From Hofstenia miamia (Eukaryota > Xenacoelomorpha > Acoela): a DNA stretch of 64,000 nucleotides. Under the pieces are notes generated by a model, which saw only the letters and a program-made list of their open reading frames with translations, searched no databases and was not told where the DNA came from. The stretch is taken from contig SCFE01000030.1 of assembly GCA_004352715.1 (NCBI GenBank), forward strand, positions 1,411,029 through 1,475,028, in the 5' to 3' direction. Both the position numbers and the translations under genes were made by a program. Shown one piece after another: positions 11,293 to 23,095 of the stretch (positions within the stretch are counted from its first letter, which is position 1; every line of letters begins with the position of its first letter).

Positions 11293-11733
11293 GCGGAGTT
11301 GGAAGAGCGTTCAGACTATCGATTTTTTATCAGATGATAAATTATCATCTTTTGATTGACAGTAAGAAAAACAACAACATCTGTTTATGGATTGGTTTGT
11401 CTTGGAATGTAAACAATGTTTACATATTTTGAAGTTGAAATATTTCAAAGACAATAACTTACGTTTTGGAAGTCTATTCCCTACTTGAGAAGTAAGCAAT
11501 TAGTTTCAAGTAGCTATTCGACTAGTTTTAGTACCGTTCAGACTATCGACTTTTATCAGCTGATAAATTATCAGATGACAGTAATCTGGCTGTTTTGCCA
11601 AAAAATCGGATGGAGCGTTCAGACTATCGACTTTTATCAGTCGATAAAAAAACAGATAGAGTGTTCACACTATCGACTTTTATCACCGATTTCTTGACAG
11701 ATGATAAAAGTCGATAGTGAGAACACACCTTTA
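11293..11733. mobile_element. MITE copy 2, inverted relative to copy 1
   Basis: This is close to the exact inverse complement of about 10599-11030, ending in GAACACACCT at about 11731. Small differences from copy 1 exist (for example a deletion next to the AAAACAACAAAATT stretch). Weak similarity continues into the outer flanks of both copies (compare about 10540-10596 with the inverse of 11735-11800), so the true duplicated unit may be larger than the MITE. Confidence 0.7.
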
Positions 11734-12514
11734 GTGAGCACTTAAAGATTGTTTTGGAAACTAATACAGATTGCAAAAAATGCTTTAATGAGTTCAGGAT
11801 ATCTTTGCCCATATCAAGAAACAGTTAAAGTTCTTTGATGCTTCTATGGACTCAAAACTTTAGAAATGCATGAACATTAAGTATGGAGAGAATTTTAATC
11901 TTTTTCAAAAATTCGAAATTTTCAAAAGAAAAAATGCAAATCTTTTGAACAACTTCATTCACAGCAATACGCATTAATAGAAATTGTCAACATTACATTA
12001 AAACATGTTCCCCAATAGACCTACCCATACCCCAAGATTTTCAAATTTGCAAATAGGCTCGCAGAAAACTGTTTGTAAATATGGAAAAACGGTTTGTCCT
12101 TTAAAATGGACGCCAACAGTTTAACGTTAAATATACGCACACATGTGTATGCATTCCCGTTGGAACGAGTATATCTAAAATCGGCAAAAACTTTTCATAA
12201 TTGTTAATTATATCATTATACTCAATCGATAGGCGCCTAAGCCCATTATAATAGGCCAAGCAATCAGGGGCAATTCAGGCACGGATTATCCGCACCATTT
12301 GAGGTATTCTTGTCTCTAGTTATCAATGGTGCTCTTTTGTTAACCTTGATTCAAATTTAGATGTGTTATTAAAATTTAAAACAAGTGGGAAATAAATTTA
12401 TTGGCTTTAATACTTGGAATTTACATAATTAATTTAATTAATAAAGATTAATTAAGAATTTTCTAAGTTTTGCGACGTGGTAAAATATCAATTGTTAAAA
12501 TTGATTTATCAACT
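11734..12514. other. stretch upstream of RNase gene A
   Basis: AT-rich, no gene or clear promoter element recognised. It would contain the promoter and 5' UTR of the gene starting at 12515. Confidence 0.4.
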
Positions 12515-12932
12515 ATGCTTGGTATTCAATTACTTTTTCTAATGTCACTAAAATATTTAGGGTTTTGTCAAAAATATTCTTTTTTTCTTCCCACTCCAAA
12601 AGATATGGGTGGTCAAGATATAAACCAATACCTATACGAGAACAAACTTAAATTCGGATTGCATGGAGTTTGGCCAGAACATCGTCACAAGATTAGGAAT
12701 TATATTACATCAACAGGTTGATTTATAGTCACTACCTTAATTTTACAATTATTGGATAATTTCATATCGGGTGTTCTACATTGTTTGAAAATCTAGCTAA
12801 GATGTTACCAAACATTTCTCTTTTTCTATTTCTCTTTCTCTCTCTCTCTCTTTGACATGTCAAAAAATAAAAAAATCAAACTGATAAAGTCAACGAGAAT
12901 TTTGTGTTCTTGTAATTGCGTTTTCCTCTTAA

Positions 12933-12976
<44 letters not shown>

Positions 12977-13337
12977 TATAATGTCTTTTATCATCGTCGC
13001 GTTTCGACATTCTAATCTGTCATTTTCAATTAACCGCTGCTTTTTCCTCCGCTTTTCAATATATATTTAGCTTGCTGACGTCTTTCTGCTTTCTCATTAA
13101 TGGTCTTTCAAAGAATTTAATTACAATATTTTCCGCTATTTTTGGTTCGTTGTTTAAATAATATTTCAAAATACTTCTTTTTGATGGGATGTGCATGTAA
13201 AAATATTTCGGAATTAAGATACCATCGCATGTGCTCATATATATATATNTTCGTTGTTTAAATAATATTTCAAAATACTTCTTTTTGATGGGATGTGCAT
13301 GTAAAAATATTTCGGAATTAAGATACCATCGCATGTG

Positions 13338-13376
<39 letters not shown>

Positions 13377-14280
13377 TGTCCCACCGAACTGTGGAGAAAT
13401 ACTTATATTAAAATTAAATTTATTTAGCTTTGACTAATTAACTAATCTTTCCTTTTATGTGTTCTTCTAACAGCAATGAATGCCGATAGTCCCAACATTC
13501 TTAAAGCTTTCCTCTTCTCGCAAATTCTTCTTTGTTTTTGTGAATATTTTTACCAATAGATTGTTTACAGGAATATGTCTAATAACTTAAAACAATCTAG
13601 AATAATGATAAAATATAATTCTGCTCTTTTTTCAAATAGGAAATAAATTTCAAAATAAGTTGCACACAGACACCAACTATAGTATATGAATTTTTTACAA
13701 ATTTTATAACTGCAAATCACAATACTTCAGTAAATTGCAGTCACAATAATGTATTTCAAATTTTACTTTTTCATAACATAGGTGTACATGCATAGATATA
13801 TTTTATTAACGGATAAAGCTGCTATAGTTTTTCAGATAGTGCTGAAATCTTTAGTAATTCTATATTTTAGATAGGAAGCGATGGGAGAAGGAAAGAAGTT
13901 TATTTGAAAAATTCGCACGACATATATATAGAAAGCTTCTATGGTATGACGAAAGAATGGCATTTACCTGTTGCAATTTTCAAGTGTACCAGTATAGAAA
14001 GCATGGATTTAGATACGGATACACAGCAGATGATTATGAAAACTTAATCAAGAAATGTCCACCAACCTATATTAAACTAATATACGCTAAATGTAGCTTT
14101 GCAAATGGAATTAACTATGTACATCAGGTCGTTTATGGCACAAGAGGGAAGATACGATTTAAAAATGAGGGATGCGAACATGGTGACTTTCAATATACAT
14201 TTGACGACCAAAGGCTTCCTGATTTTCCCGATATCGAATATTTTCTTAATGAACCAAAGTACAAGTGTAGCAACCGTTAA
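12515..14280 (+). CDS. RNase T2-family protein A, probable pseudoenzyme
   Basis: Two exons: 12515-12716 and 13871-14280, 203 residues. The start was chosen because residues 1-18 form a signal peptide (MLGIQLLFLMSLKYLGFC). Exon 1 holds the first catalytic motif of RNase T2, GLHGVWPE, with His50. Exon 1 ends one base into a codon; the GTTGAT donor and TTTTAG acceptor rebuild Asp68, exactly as in gene B. Exon 2 has FTCC followed by VYQYRKHGF, where canonical enzymes have HExxKH. Lys111 and His112 remain, but the preceding His and Glu are Tyr107 and Gln108. Cys at 101 and 102 and later Cys residues match gene B. In RNase T2 enzymes both missing residues take part in RNA cleavage, so activity is probably lost or reduced; this is inferred. 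The donor is weak. The protein is secreted or lysosomal by its signal peptide, and ends about 40 residues before gene B. Confidence 0.75.
12717..13870 (+). other. intron of RNase gene A with microsatellites
   Basis: The 1154-bp intron contains a TC-rich tract (about 12820-12852), an (AT)n tract (12935-12970) and a second (AT)n (13343-13372). The 91-bp segment 13146-13236 is repeated at 13250-13340 on either side of a single N (13249), which looks like an assembly join rather than biology. Confidence 0.7.
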
Positions 14281-16969
14281 CTGCAATTTCGTTTTAGAAA
14301 ACTTTGAAATTTTGGCGATTCTCTTTTAAATCCTTTGTATAATATCTAACTTTTTTCATGACATTCTTTCGTCTTTTACGCTTATTCAAGTGTGCAGTTT
14401 TCTAGATTATCTATCAAAGAGTTTATTTAAATATACTATATCTTATTGACTATATTCTGTATCTTGTACTAATTATATTTGATATTTGAATTAAGACGAA
14501 CGGTACAATGAATGAAAATAACTTCAAATTCAAAGAAAAAGAGGTAGTTTTTTCAATTACTTAGCACAAAATAATATTTCGCATTTAAAATCAAATGTAA
14601 ATGTCTGGGAATATTTTTTTTCGAAATTAGCATTTTCTGATTAATTTTTTATAATTGAGGTAATTTGAAAACTAGGCTACCTCGACTGGAATTAATTATA
14701 TAACTCAATTTTGCATTATATTATGAGATTTTCACTAGATACATTTATATTATTTCTTTAGCTCTTGATGCCTTTTTTCTGGTCAAGCGCCAGCGGCAGC
14801 TTATTAGAGAAATTGTTTACAAAAATTATGATCCAGGTGGTCGGTGTCGACTATTTTATTTATTATCTATGATGCCATTCTCAAATGAAACTCAAAGTAA
14901 ACCGAGATATTTTTTTTACTAAAGCCATCACTTAACTTTGCCAAAGTTCCATTAACTCATTTTGATTTGAAGTTTCGATGAAATTGTCAAGCATATGAAA
15001 AATTTATTTTCTATTTTCAAAAAAATCAGTTTTTAGTAAGAAAATATTTTAAATACTACATAACCGCCATATATTAAGATAATGGATCATTATTTCACTT
15101 GTCTTTTGAAATATTCCTAGAATTATCTTTTGAATAAAAATCATAAAATTAATCATCTTAGCATACGTGTATTTTGCCGCTATAATGAAGAAAGAAATTT
15201 AATTTTCGCAATTTAAATATTTTATTGTGTAAAGATATTATTGAGTGGATTTATTACATTATGCATTTTTAATCGTATTTTCTTCATAATAAGTGTGGGT
15301 CCATTACGCTCAAATTGTGGGTCCCATTACATAGAAGTTCTACTTTTTTCAAGCGAAATGGAATTTAATAATTTTGTAGAACAATGAAGTGTGGGTCGTT
15401 ACGGAATTTTAAGCCAGGTATATAATTAATTAAAATTTATTGAAAAGTTTTGACTTAGTAGAGAATGTAATATACATAGCAGGAAAGGAAATGCATCATT
15501 AGGCCTATTATGCAAACTGTTCTGATGAAATCTATGAAATTATGTACACCAAGTGTGGGTCTGTTACATGAAATTTACCTAATGCACTCTTCACTGTTAA
15601 CTTGTGTGAAAAATTGAAGAAGAATTTTTAATATAGACACGTAAACGTAAAGCAGCTTACATGAGTCATTTGTAAACATGTGTAGTGTTGAATCGGGTCA
15701 GGTTTATTAGATCAGGTGTATCAGAATTAATCATTTCAGGTCAGGTTACCGCTCATGTGTGAGGAGTCGAAGTCAGATCTAGGACAAAACAGGATCACAA
15801 TCATGCTTGACATTACCCATGTTGTTTGATCAATTTGATATCATTTTTGTTTGATTAGATGGAAAACATTTGCTTAACTGAGTATGGTTCGGTACCAGTA
15901 CTGTGCTTTACTGCTTCCATTCATTACATATGTGATATGTGTCATAGGCTGGCGCTGGCGTGAGCAACAAAGATTGTTTCCCGAAAAGACAAACTATGCA
16001 ACATTAATAGCTCATCATATTTTCAACCTGTTTACTAAATGAAGGGTAAATGTCTACTTATCTCTTAACCTTATACTGCCTAGGCATCTTTTTTTACAAT
16101 TTGTGATGATTTCTATGATAATTTTTTAAACGCTCTTAACACTAAATAAAGGCATCTAAAATATGAAAACGCGAATGGATAGAGAGAATTTTCTACTCTT
16201 TCACTTTCATTATTAATTAACAATGTGGCACGATGACATCTGACTTTGCAAACAGTGCGCCTAGGAAGGACTTGGGTAGTTTATTCACAGACAACAAATT
16301 TGAGACTAGTTATTGCTGAACATTAGGTACAGTAAGAATTTAAATGTTTCTGCAAAAATCGGATAAGTATTTATGTACTTCAGATAGAGGAATAATTTTT
16401 ATCACAAATTTTCACCATAACAGGAAAGTATATTATTCAGAATTCACAAATTTTCTAATAGGTTTGGAGAAAATAGTTTGAAAATGTGTACAAAATGGTG
16501 CGCATTTACAGTAACGATAGGCAGTTTAAGTTTAAAATATACAATTCTAGTCGGATTCGGGTAGGCCTTTGTTAAGCATTTCCTAATATTTGAGGTTATT
16601 TGCAATTGGTAATTACAACATTGTTTTCATATAAATGTGGTTTTTATGCACTGTATACTTGCTGAAACAAATACAATAATGCCATAGTGCACGATGATTG
16701 GATCCTTTCATTTGTGGAAATCGATTAGCAGTTTGACTATTATCAACAACCTGGTTGCAAAACTGCACATAAATTTCTATCTGACATCAATGTCGAAGAT
16801 TATTGGCATTTTATTTCTTTATTCCCAACCAGTGACAGATTCCTCTTACGTGCTTAAAGAGCTTCAAACAATCTATTTTCAAAGGTTTAGTGAAGTTACA
16901 GACAATCATTGATAACTCCAGATATGGCATGGGCTAACCACTTATATCCAATCGAGACTTGACCTTGAC
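14281..16969. other. stretch without a supported gene
   Basis: AT-rich. The one notable item is a motif GTGTGGGTCYRTTAC occurring four times between 15293 and 15567. Short open frames (for example 16694-16912) have no recognisable features. Confidence 0.5.
15293..15567 (+). repeat. four spaced copies of GTGTGGGTC-TTAC
   Basis: Copies are at 15293-15307, 15315-15330, 15389-15402 and 15553-15567. Spacing is irregular (about 22, 74 and 164 bp start to start) and the intervening DNA is not repeated, so this is not a simple tandem repeat. Function unknown. Confidence 0.55.
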
Positions 16970-17033
16970 TACCCAATAAACAATAAACCGTTTTATACCC
17001 CTCTTATAATGGTATAACACGTTGTAAGACGTC

Positions 17034-17256
17034 TTAAGATAGGTCTTCTAAACGTTGCATAAAACACCATTTCTAAACGTTGCTGAATGCCATCTAGTGT
17101 CCACTAAATGATGTTCTAACACGTTTTCTAAACGTCTTCTAAACGTCTTCTAAACGTTTTCTAAACGTCTTCTAGACGTCTTCTAAACGTCTTCTAAACG
17201 TCTTCTAGACGTCTTCTAAACGTTTTCTAGACGTCTTCTAGACGTTTTCTAAGTAA
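17034..17256. repeat. subterminal minisatellite, left array
   Basis: Imperfect tandem units of about 11 bp, consensus TCTAAACGTCT, alternating AAACG and AGACG versions. Joined units create AGACGTCT palindromes. It is CpG-rich against a very AT-rich background. Confidence 0.85.
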
Positions 17257-17622
17257 CTTTTAAGCTATTTCTAGGCTATTCATAAGAGTTTTGTAAAAAA
17301 TTTCCAAATGTTTGTTACAATTTGGTCCGGTTTTTTAATGATCCACACCAGTGACTCTCTTTGTCAAGCAAATTCAATAGTGCATGAATGCGTTTACATT
17401 TGTTCATCATGATGAAATCGTTTGACGAATTCAATAGATTCCTAATATGAACTCCCCATAGAATTGAAAGCAAATGTTAATTGAATAATCGGAATACGCA
17501 CATTAACATGAACTTGCGCAATTCAAAATATAACTGCCACATGTAATATATAAAAATAAATTATATAAATATTGAGTGGGCTGTCAGAGGCAGACATCAT
17601 TTAACATAATATTTTGCTTATG

Positions 17623-17832
17623 NNNNNNNNNNNNNNNNNNNNNNNNNNNNNNNNNNNNNNNNNNNNNNNNNNNNNNNNNNNNNNNNNNNNNNNNNNNNNN
17701 NNNNNNNNNNNNNNNNNNNNNNNNNNNNNNNNNNNNNNNNNNNNNNNNNNNNNNNNNNNNNNNNNNNNNNNNNNNNNNNNNNNNNNNNNNNNNNNNNNNN
17801 NNNNNNNNNNNNNNNNNNNNNNNNNNNNNNNN
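17623..17832. other. assembly gap (210 N)
   Basis: Undetermined bases in the interior of the TA-flanked element. Confidence 0.99.
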
Positions 17833-18631
17833 GCTGCAAGAATACAACATTGATATGAAAAACTAATGTCACTTTTGTAAACCGCGTTTCTTTACACAAA
17901 ATGTCTGGGGCTTTCTTTATAATATTTGGCCTTGTCACTTAAATACCAGCAATAATTACAGCAAACACCTGGTCTTTGTTAATTAGGTTAGGTAAATTGC
18001 TGACGTTAGCCTATTATTTTTTATATCGCTTGATAAATATCAGCAAAAAGAAACCATGTAAACAGGCGCTTTCAATATTGAATACTTCAAATTAAACCAA
18101 CATGAGGAATAATGTGAATTAAATTCCCGCCATTTCAATTGTCAAATGAAATCAACACGAGGAATCGTTGTTGAACCATTATAATCGATGCTTTAGATAT
18201 TTTATGTGTGAATATTCAAGTTATTATAAGAATAATTTATGCAAAGCTTTAGCACTAATTGAATATTGCTTGTTAACAAGAACAAAATTTCAATATACTT
18301 TTTAACGATGTTTCGAAAATTTCTTTTTAAATTTATTTAGAATAAAAATGTTCAATTTAAATTTATTATACGCAAAATTATTAGTGCATTGTTGAAGTAT
18401 ATAACCCAGTACATTTTCAAATTACCAATACTAATTATTTCATAAATATAAAATTATGAAATTGCCTGTCGTGATGAAATGGCAATGATAATATGTTTGT
18501 CATTGTTTATTTCTTTGACTGCCAGCAATTTTTATGCTGCATAATGCAGTTTTCTCTGCTTGTAGCAGAATTATTGAAATTATAAAAATAAATTATTAAT
18601 AATGTTTAAATATGGAGTCTACTAAATGTTT

Positions 18632-18842
18632 AATTAAACGTTTCTAAGCAACTTCTAAACATCTTCTAGACGTTTTCTAAACGTCTTCTAGACGTCTTCT
18701 AAACGTTTTCTAGACGTTTTCTAAACGTCTTCTAAACGTCTTCTAAACCATTTCTAAACGTCTTAAAGACGTCTTCTACACTTGACATAGATGCCATTTC
18801 TAAACGTCTTCTAAACCATTTTAAGACGTCTTCTAAACGTTT
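18632..18842. repeat. subterminal minisatellite, right array
   Basis: Same 11-bp unit family and same orientation as the array at 17034-17256, with a few diverged spacers (CCATTTCTAAACG). It ends directly in the terminal inverted repeat. Confidence 0.85.
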
Positions 18843-18858
18843 TATTGTTTATTGGGTA

Positions 18859-19585
18859 AATGCAAGATCTTATATATAGTCTTTGCCCAAATCCATTTTT
18901 CAATTTTTCCGTTTGTCCGACTTATGTAAGATATGCTAAAAATTTGTACTAAAAATCTAAATTGAATTTGAAACAAAAATGAATATAATAAGAGTATAGA
19001 AAACTAATTTAAAACTAAAAAAGAAACTTGTATTTCTTAAGGCATTGCTTATAAATTCTATGGCATTCGCTGCATCCTAATTTGATTCACATTCATTGCT
19101 ATGTAATATTCAAATAAGTCTGAAGGAAATTTCGGTCCATTATTGGAACAACTTTGCCCCTCTCAACCAAGGTGTACATAATAACAGGTCATGTTAAGGA
19201 GACGCAATGATAATTATCGGAGGCTCATATAGCGTGGGTTCAAATTTCCGTCGCTACTTGGCGTATGCAATCCCCTACTACTATACATACAGCTTGCTAT
19301 AATCCCATGTTTAGTTTATACACAGTAGTGCATAATAACAATCCATTTGCATTAGTAATGCCTCACAAATATTGTGTTTATAAATTCAAATCATAACTGG
19401 TTATGGTTAGATCAAGAAAAGAGAATTACTATCTAAAACAAAAGTTACAGTTGCACCAGATCAACCATCAAAATGTTTTCCGCAAAGTACCAAAGTATTC
19501 TACCCATACGCCCACATATTCAAATAACAACAGTAGAAGCATTAAATTTATCCTTAACTTTCAACATAGATGGATATTCAGAATA
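18859..19585. other. stretch without a supported gene
   Basis: Nothing recognised. A GGGTTCAAATTTC string near 19226 looks like a pol III B box, but no matching tRNA structure or convincing A box was found. Confidence 0.4.
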
Positions 19586-21460
19586 GTTAGGCCCAAAGGC
19601 GCACCCAGAGGGGGGAACTGGGGGAACGTTCCCCCTCAACAGAGCAGAGCTGTTTGCATTCCTCATGAAATATTTGCTTGTAACCAGTGGCGTAAGCAAA
19701 GTGTGGAATGTCTATCAGTCAGATTTTCAAAATTGCCTTTGACTGGTTAAATAAAAAAATTTTCAGTAAAAGATTAAAAAATTATAAACTAAGGTGGTGA
19801 AATGCATTTCTTAGCGTCGAATTCATCAATATTTCCAAAGAAGTATTGTAAAACCCTGCTCACTGCCCTACCTATAATAATCATAGTATATAATATGTAT
19901 TGGCTCTCTTCTATGTCTGCAGGGGTAGACAATATTAAATTAATGTTGCAATTAATGCAATAATTGGAAATTAATTAACTTATTGAATACTTTGCAAATC
20001 GATTGCCAATTATTTATGATTCACTTAAATCTTCCTGAAATATGTAATCAATTTCTGATTCCATAAGCATTTTTATCCTGTCTAGTAAAGTTATATAGCA
20101 TTGGCTGTTGAGTATACTGCTCAATTTGATGACCAAAATATATATCATGCTTCTACCACCCAATTCAATGCTTTATGTATATTGAAGGCTTAACATTAAC
20201 CTTATTTCCCACCATTGTGACATTCTGTCGGACACCTCATTTTGTCATGTGAAACCTAAAGAAATTAAACTATGACACAGCACTTACATAAGGTATCTAT
20301 GGCAGAACCAAATTTCCCATTAGCAATATCTAATTTTTGATTTTCTAGAACAATTTCTTTTTAGTGCTAATAGATGTTTGAAAAATTTCTTTGTGTTATA
20401 CATTGATTTTTATTGATACCAAACTAGTCAACTTACTATTATTTTTGATCTAATATTTTTATTCTAATTATTGGCAAAAATTGGAAATGATCTATTATCT
20501 GAAACGCAAAAATTGATTAATTTACTAAACTAAAAAAAATGATTTGGGGTTAAGGTTCCAATTAAAAATTGCATACTCCTGCGTGCCTGTAATTTATGAC
20601 GAGGAGTAAGTTACTGCGCTACTTAAGTGAAACTAGGAATGAGAAATATAGCCATTTGAATGAAATTTGGACTAAACCTTTGGAAAAGATAGGTTGAAAT
20701 TAACCAAATAGACCACAGTTTTAGTGAATGCTATATTTAACGTTTTTTAACGTTTTGAAATTGTATATTGAAGAACTGAATTTATTATTTTCAATTCAAT
20801 GTCGAGATTTCATTGATAATTTTTATTCTAAGATACCTTACTTTGATCTAGCAAGCCGCAATATTGTAGAACACCTCCTAAAAAATCTCATGAAAATATG
20901 NATATATATATATATATATAATAGTTCCCCTCCTCATCGAAAAAGCTTGGTGCGCCCCTGGTTAGGCCTTGCTAAGATTTCTTGCATATCTACTTGTTAG
21001 AAAGCGATCGCAATTTCATCTACAAGCAAGAGAACNTGAAATTGTATATTGAAGAACTGAATTTATTATTTTCAATTCAATGTCGAGATTTCATTGATAA
21101 TTTTTATTCTAAGATACCTTACTTTGATCTAGCAAGCCGCAATATTGTAGAACACCTCCTAAAAAATCTCATGAAAATATGTTGCGGATTCAGGCTGGGC
21201 AGGAATTGGCCTAAATTTTCTGATTAGAGTTATTAAAGTCTTAAACGGTAAGAAATATCTAGAGACAACCCTACTACAAAACGAAAGAAGTGTTTCCTAT
21301 TGAAATTAGGAACAGTTAACAGTGCATCAGCCTAAAGAACAATAAGTGTGTTAGCCAGCCTAATAATGGTTACATTGGTGAGGTGTAGAGAAAAATAACT
21401 CATTGTTAGTAATTGATAACATAAATATTCATTATGCTTGTTCCGTTCATTAGGTTAAAA

Positions 21461-21494
<34 letters not shown>

Positions 21495-21538
21495 GTTCCC
21501 CTCCTCATCGAAAAAGCTTGGTGCGCCCCTGGTTAGGC
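19586..21538. mobile_element. hAT-like non-autonomous element with GTTAGGCC duplications; right end misassembled
   Basis: GTTAGGCC occurs at 19586-19593 and again right after GGTGCGCCCCTG (at 20961-20968 and, in a repeated copy, 21531-21538). The termini CAAAGGCGCACCCAG (19594) and, inverted, CAGGGGCGCACCAAG match at 12 of 15 positions. These are hAT features. Segment 20755-20900 is repeated at 21037-21182, and 20902-21036 is repeated at about 21471-21606, each joined at a single N (20901, 21036). The simplest order is 19594-20900 continuing as 21183-21530, giving one element of about 1.66 kb. No transposase ORF is present. Confidence 0.7.
20902..21036. repeat. displaced duplicate contig end between two single Ns
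   Basis: This piece repeats 21471-21606, including unique flank beyond the transposon end, and is bounded by N at 20901 and 21036. Because the flanking DNA is shared too, it is most likely an allelic or leftover contig placed inside the scaffold. Confidence 0.75.
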
Positions 21539-21606
21539 CTTGCTAAGATTTCTTGCATATCTACTTGTTAGAAAGCGATCGCAATTTCATCTACAAGCAA
21601 GAGAAC

Positions 21607-23095
21607 ACTGTGGTCTTCATTCAAAGTAGACAAGTATTTTAACATCAACAATTGTAAATGGTAAGAATTTATACTGCAGTGCAATTGTTTACTATAAATT
21701 ACAAGTTGTTAATCCTGTATTTTCGAAAATTTTGATTGGAACTTTTGGAGTAATTTCTGGAAGTTGTTTAGTTTGATATACAGTTAACTATCACTTTTAA
21801 ATCGTCCAACTTCATGAGCCGCTATAAGTTCATATTCCAAGGATGAATTTAATCAAGACGATTGTACTTGATCATTCGTCGTGATTATTTAAAGATACCA
21901 AGTGCAATAACTCTACAGTGGATAAACTCAACAGTAAGTATCTGTTGCATTGTGCTTAAAGATTTTTAGGAAAGGAACAATATCACACTCAATGAGAATG
22001 CTCTGTTGTCGTCAAGAACCGAAAACGTGAACAATTTTGTTCTAAAATGTCCAAATGTGGTGTAAGATAGTCAATGCAAAAGATTTAATAATTCAGTACC
22101 AAAAATTTAAAGATGTATTCAGATGTATTCTTGCAATGTGTCTTGGTTTAATGGAAATAGCCCAATTTTAATTACTAACTTAGCTCTCTAAGCCCTTGTG
22201 TGAATAAGGAAAAGTTCCAGAATACAATTCAGCTACTGCATTCCATAAGTGCTAGTTATGCCAAAACGCCGATATTAGTCCTTCATTACATGCTTCAGGA
22301 AAAAATGATTGATGCAACAGATCTCCACTCTGGTTTTTTGGCATAATACAATCATAGGATACTGCATTTGAAGATTGTTTCAATTTCTTTCGCGATTTGG
22401 ATTGTGTTTTCCTAGCACTTTATTAATAAATTATTGTTCTAATTGCTTAGTAGTTTTAAAAGAAATGCTACTAATTATTTGTGAACACATTTGATGTGAT
22501 TAAGTCCAAATTTTTCAAATCTGGTGTTGTTTAAATCAATAATCCAAAAATATGCAAATTTTTTATTTAGCAATCTTTGTAATTTTATTACAAAACCTTC
22601 TCGGAATATTCGTAAAAATATAGTCTTCCATTATTACTTTATCAATCTATGCATGAAGTTAACGAAAAACATTAATTATGACATTAAACGATAGATAACC
22701 TCAATAATGTAAATTGAGATTTAGGCCTCCGATAATTTTAGACTTAATTAAGCTTGTCATGACCTGTTTTTATGCACACCTTGCTCTCAACCCAAGTCCA
22801 TCTCCGGCAGCCCACCAGAAACTACTTAACAATTGTCAAATCCACACAAGGAAAAACAATACTTACATTACATCCTCTTTACTAAACTTAATAAGTATTA
22901 ACCTGCATCTGATGTACACAAGTACATTATCAATTTTAGATTTGCTAGTAAAATATAACAAGTATTTAATAAGCAATTTAAAGAGGTATGCGCTAATAAA
23001 CTAAATCCTTGAAAGTTTAACAAATACTAGTGCATTTGAGTTATAAATAGATAATCTTAAGAACAACGAGCAGCTCTTAGCTATGCACTTAATAT
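21607..23095. other. stretch without a supported gene
   Basis: AT-rich DNA with no recognisable coding sequence or repeat. Confidence 0.5.

Larger units (their letters stand above)
16970..18858. mobile_element. TA-flanked inverted-repeat element with terminal 11-bp-motif arrays
   Basis: CCCAATAAACAATAAA (16972-16987) is matched exactly by the inverse complement of 18841-18856, and both ends are flanked by TA (16970-16971, 18857-18858), consistent with a TA target duplication. Just inside each end lies an array of TCTAAACGTCT-like units. Between them is about 1.3 kb of AT-rich DNA with a 210-N gap and no transposase. The arrays run in the same orientation at both ends although the termini are inverted. 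This is a non-autonomous DNA element; the superfamily is not clear from a TA duplication alone. Confidence 0.7.

Noticed and set aside
10507-11812. Open frames within the MITE pair (repeating VCSHYRLLS and similar)
   Set aside because: They are translations of the repeated TCGACTTTTATCA motif, symmetric on both strands, not a gene.
14790-15965. GCGCCAGCGGCAGC near 14787 and GGCTGGCGCTGGCG near 15949 as a possible inverted repeat pair
   Set aside because: Similarity is short and GC-simple with no matching outer boundaries.
17034-18842. CRISPR-like array interpretation of the 11-bp repeats
   Set aside because: Units are contiguous without unique spacers and lie in a eukaryotic transposon.
19195-19260. 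GGGTTCAAATTTC resembling a tRNA/SINE B box
   Set aside because: No cloverleaf, acceptor stem or convincing A box at the right spacing.
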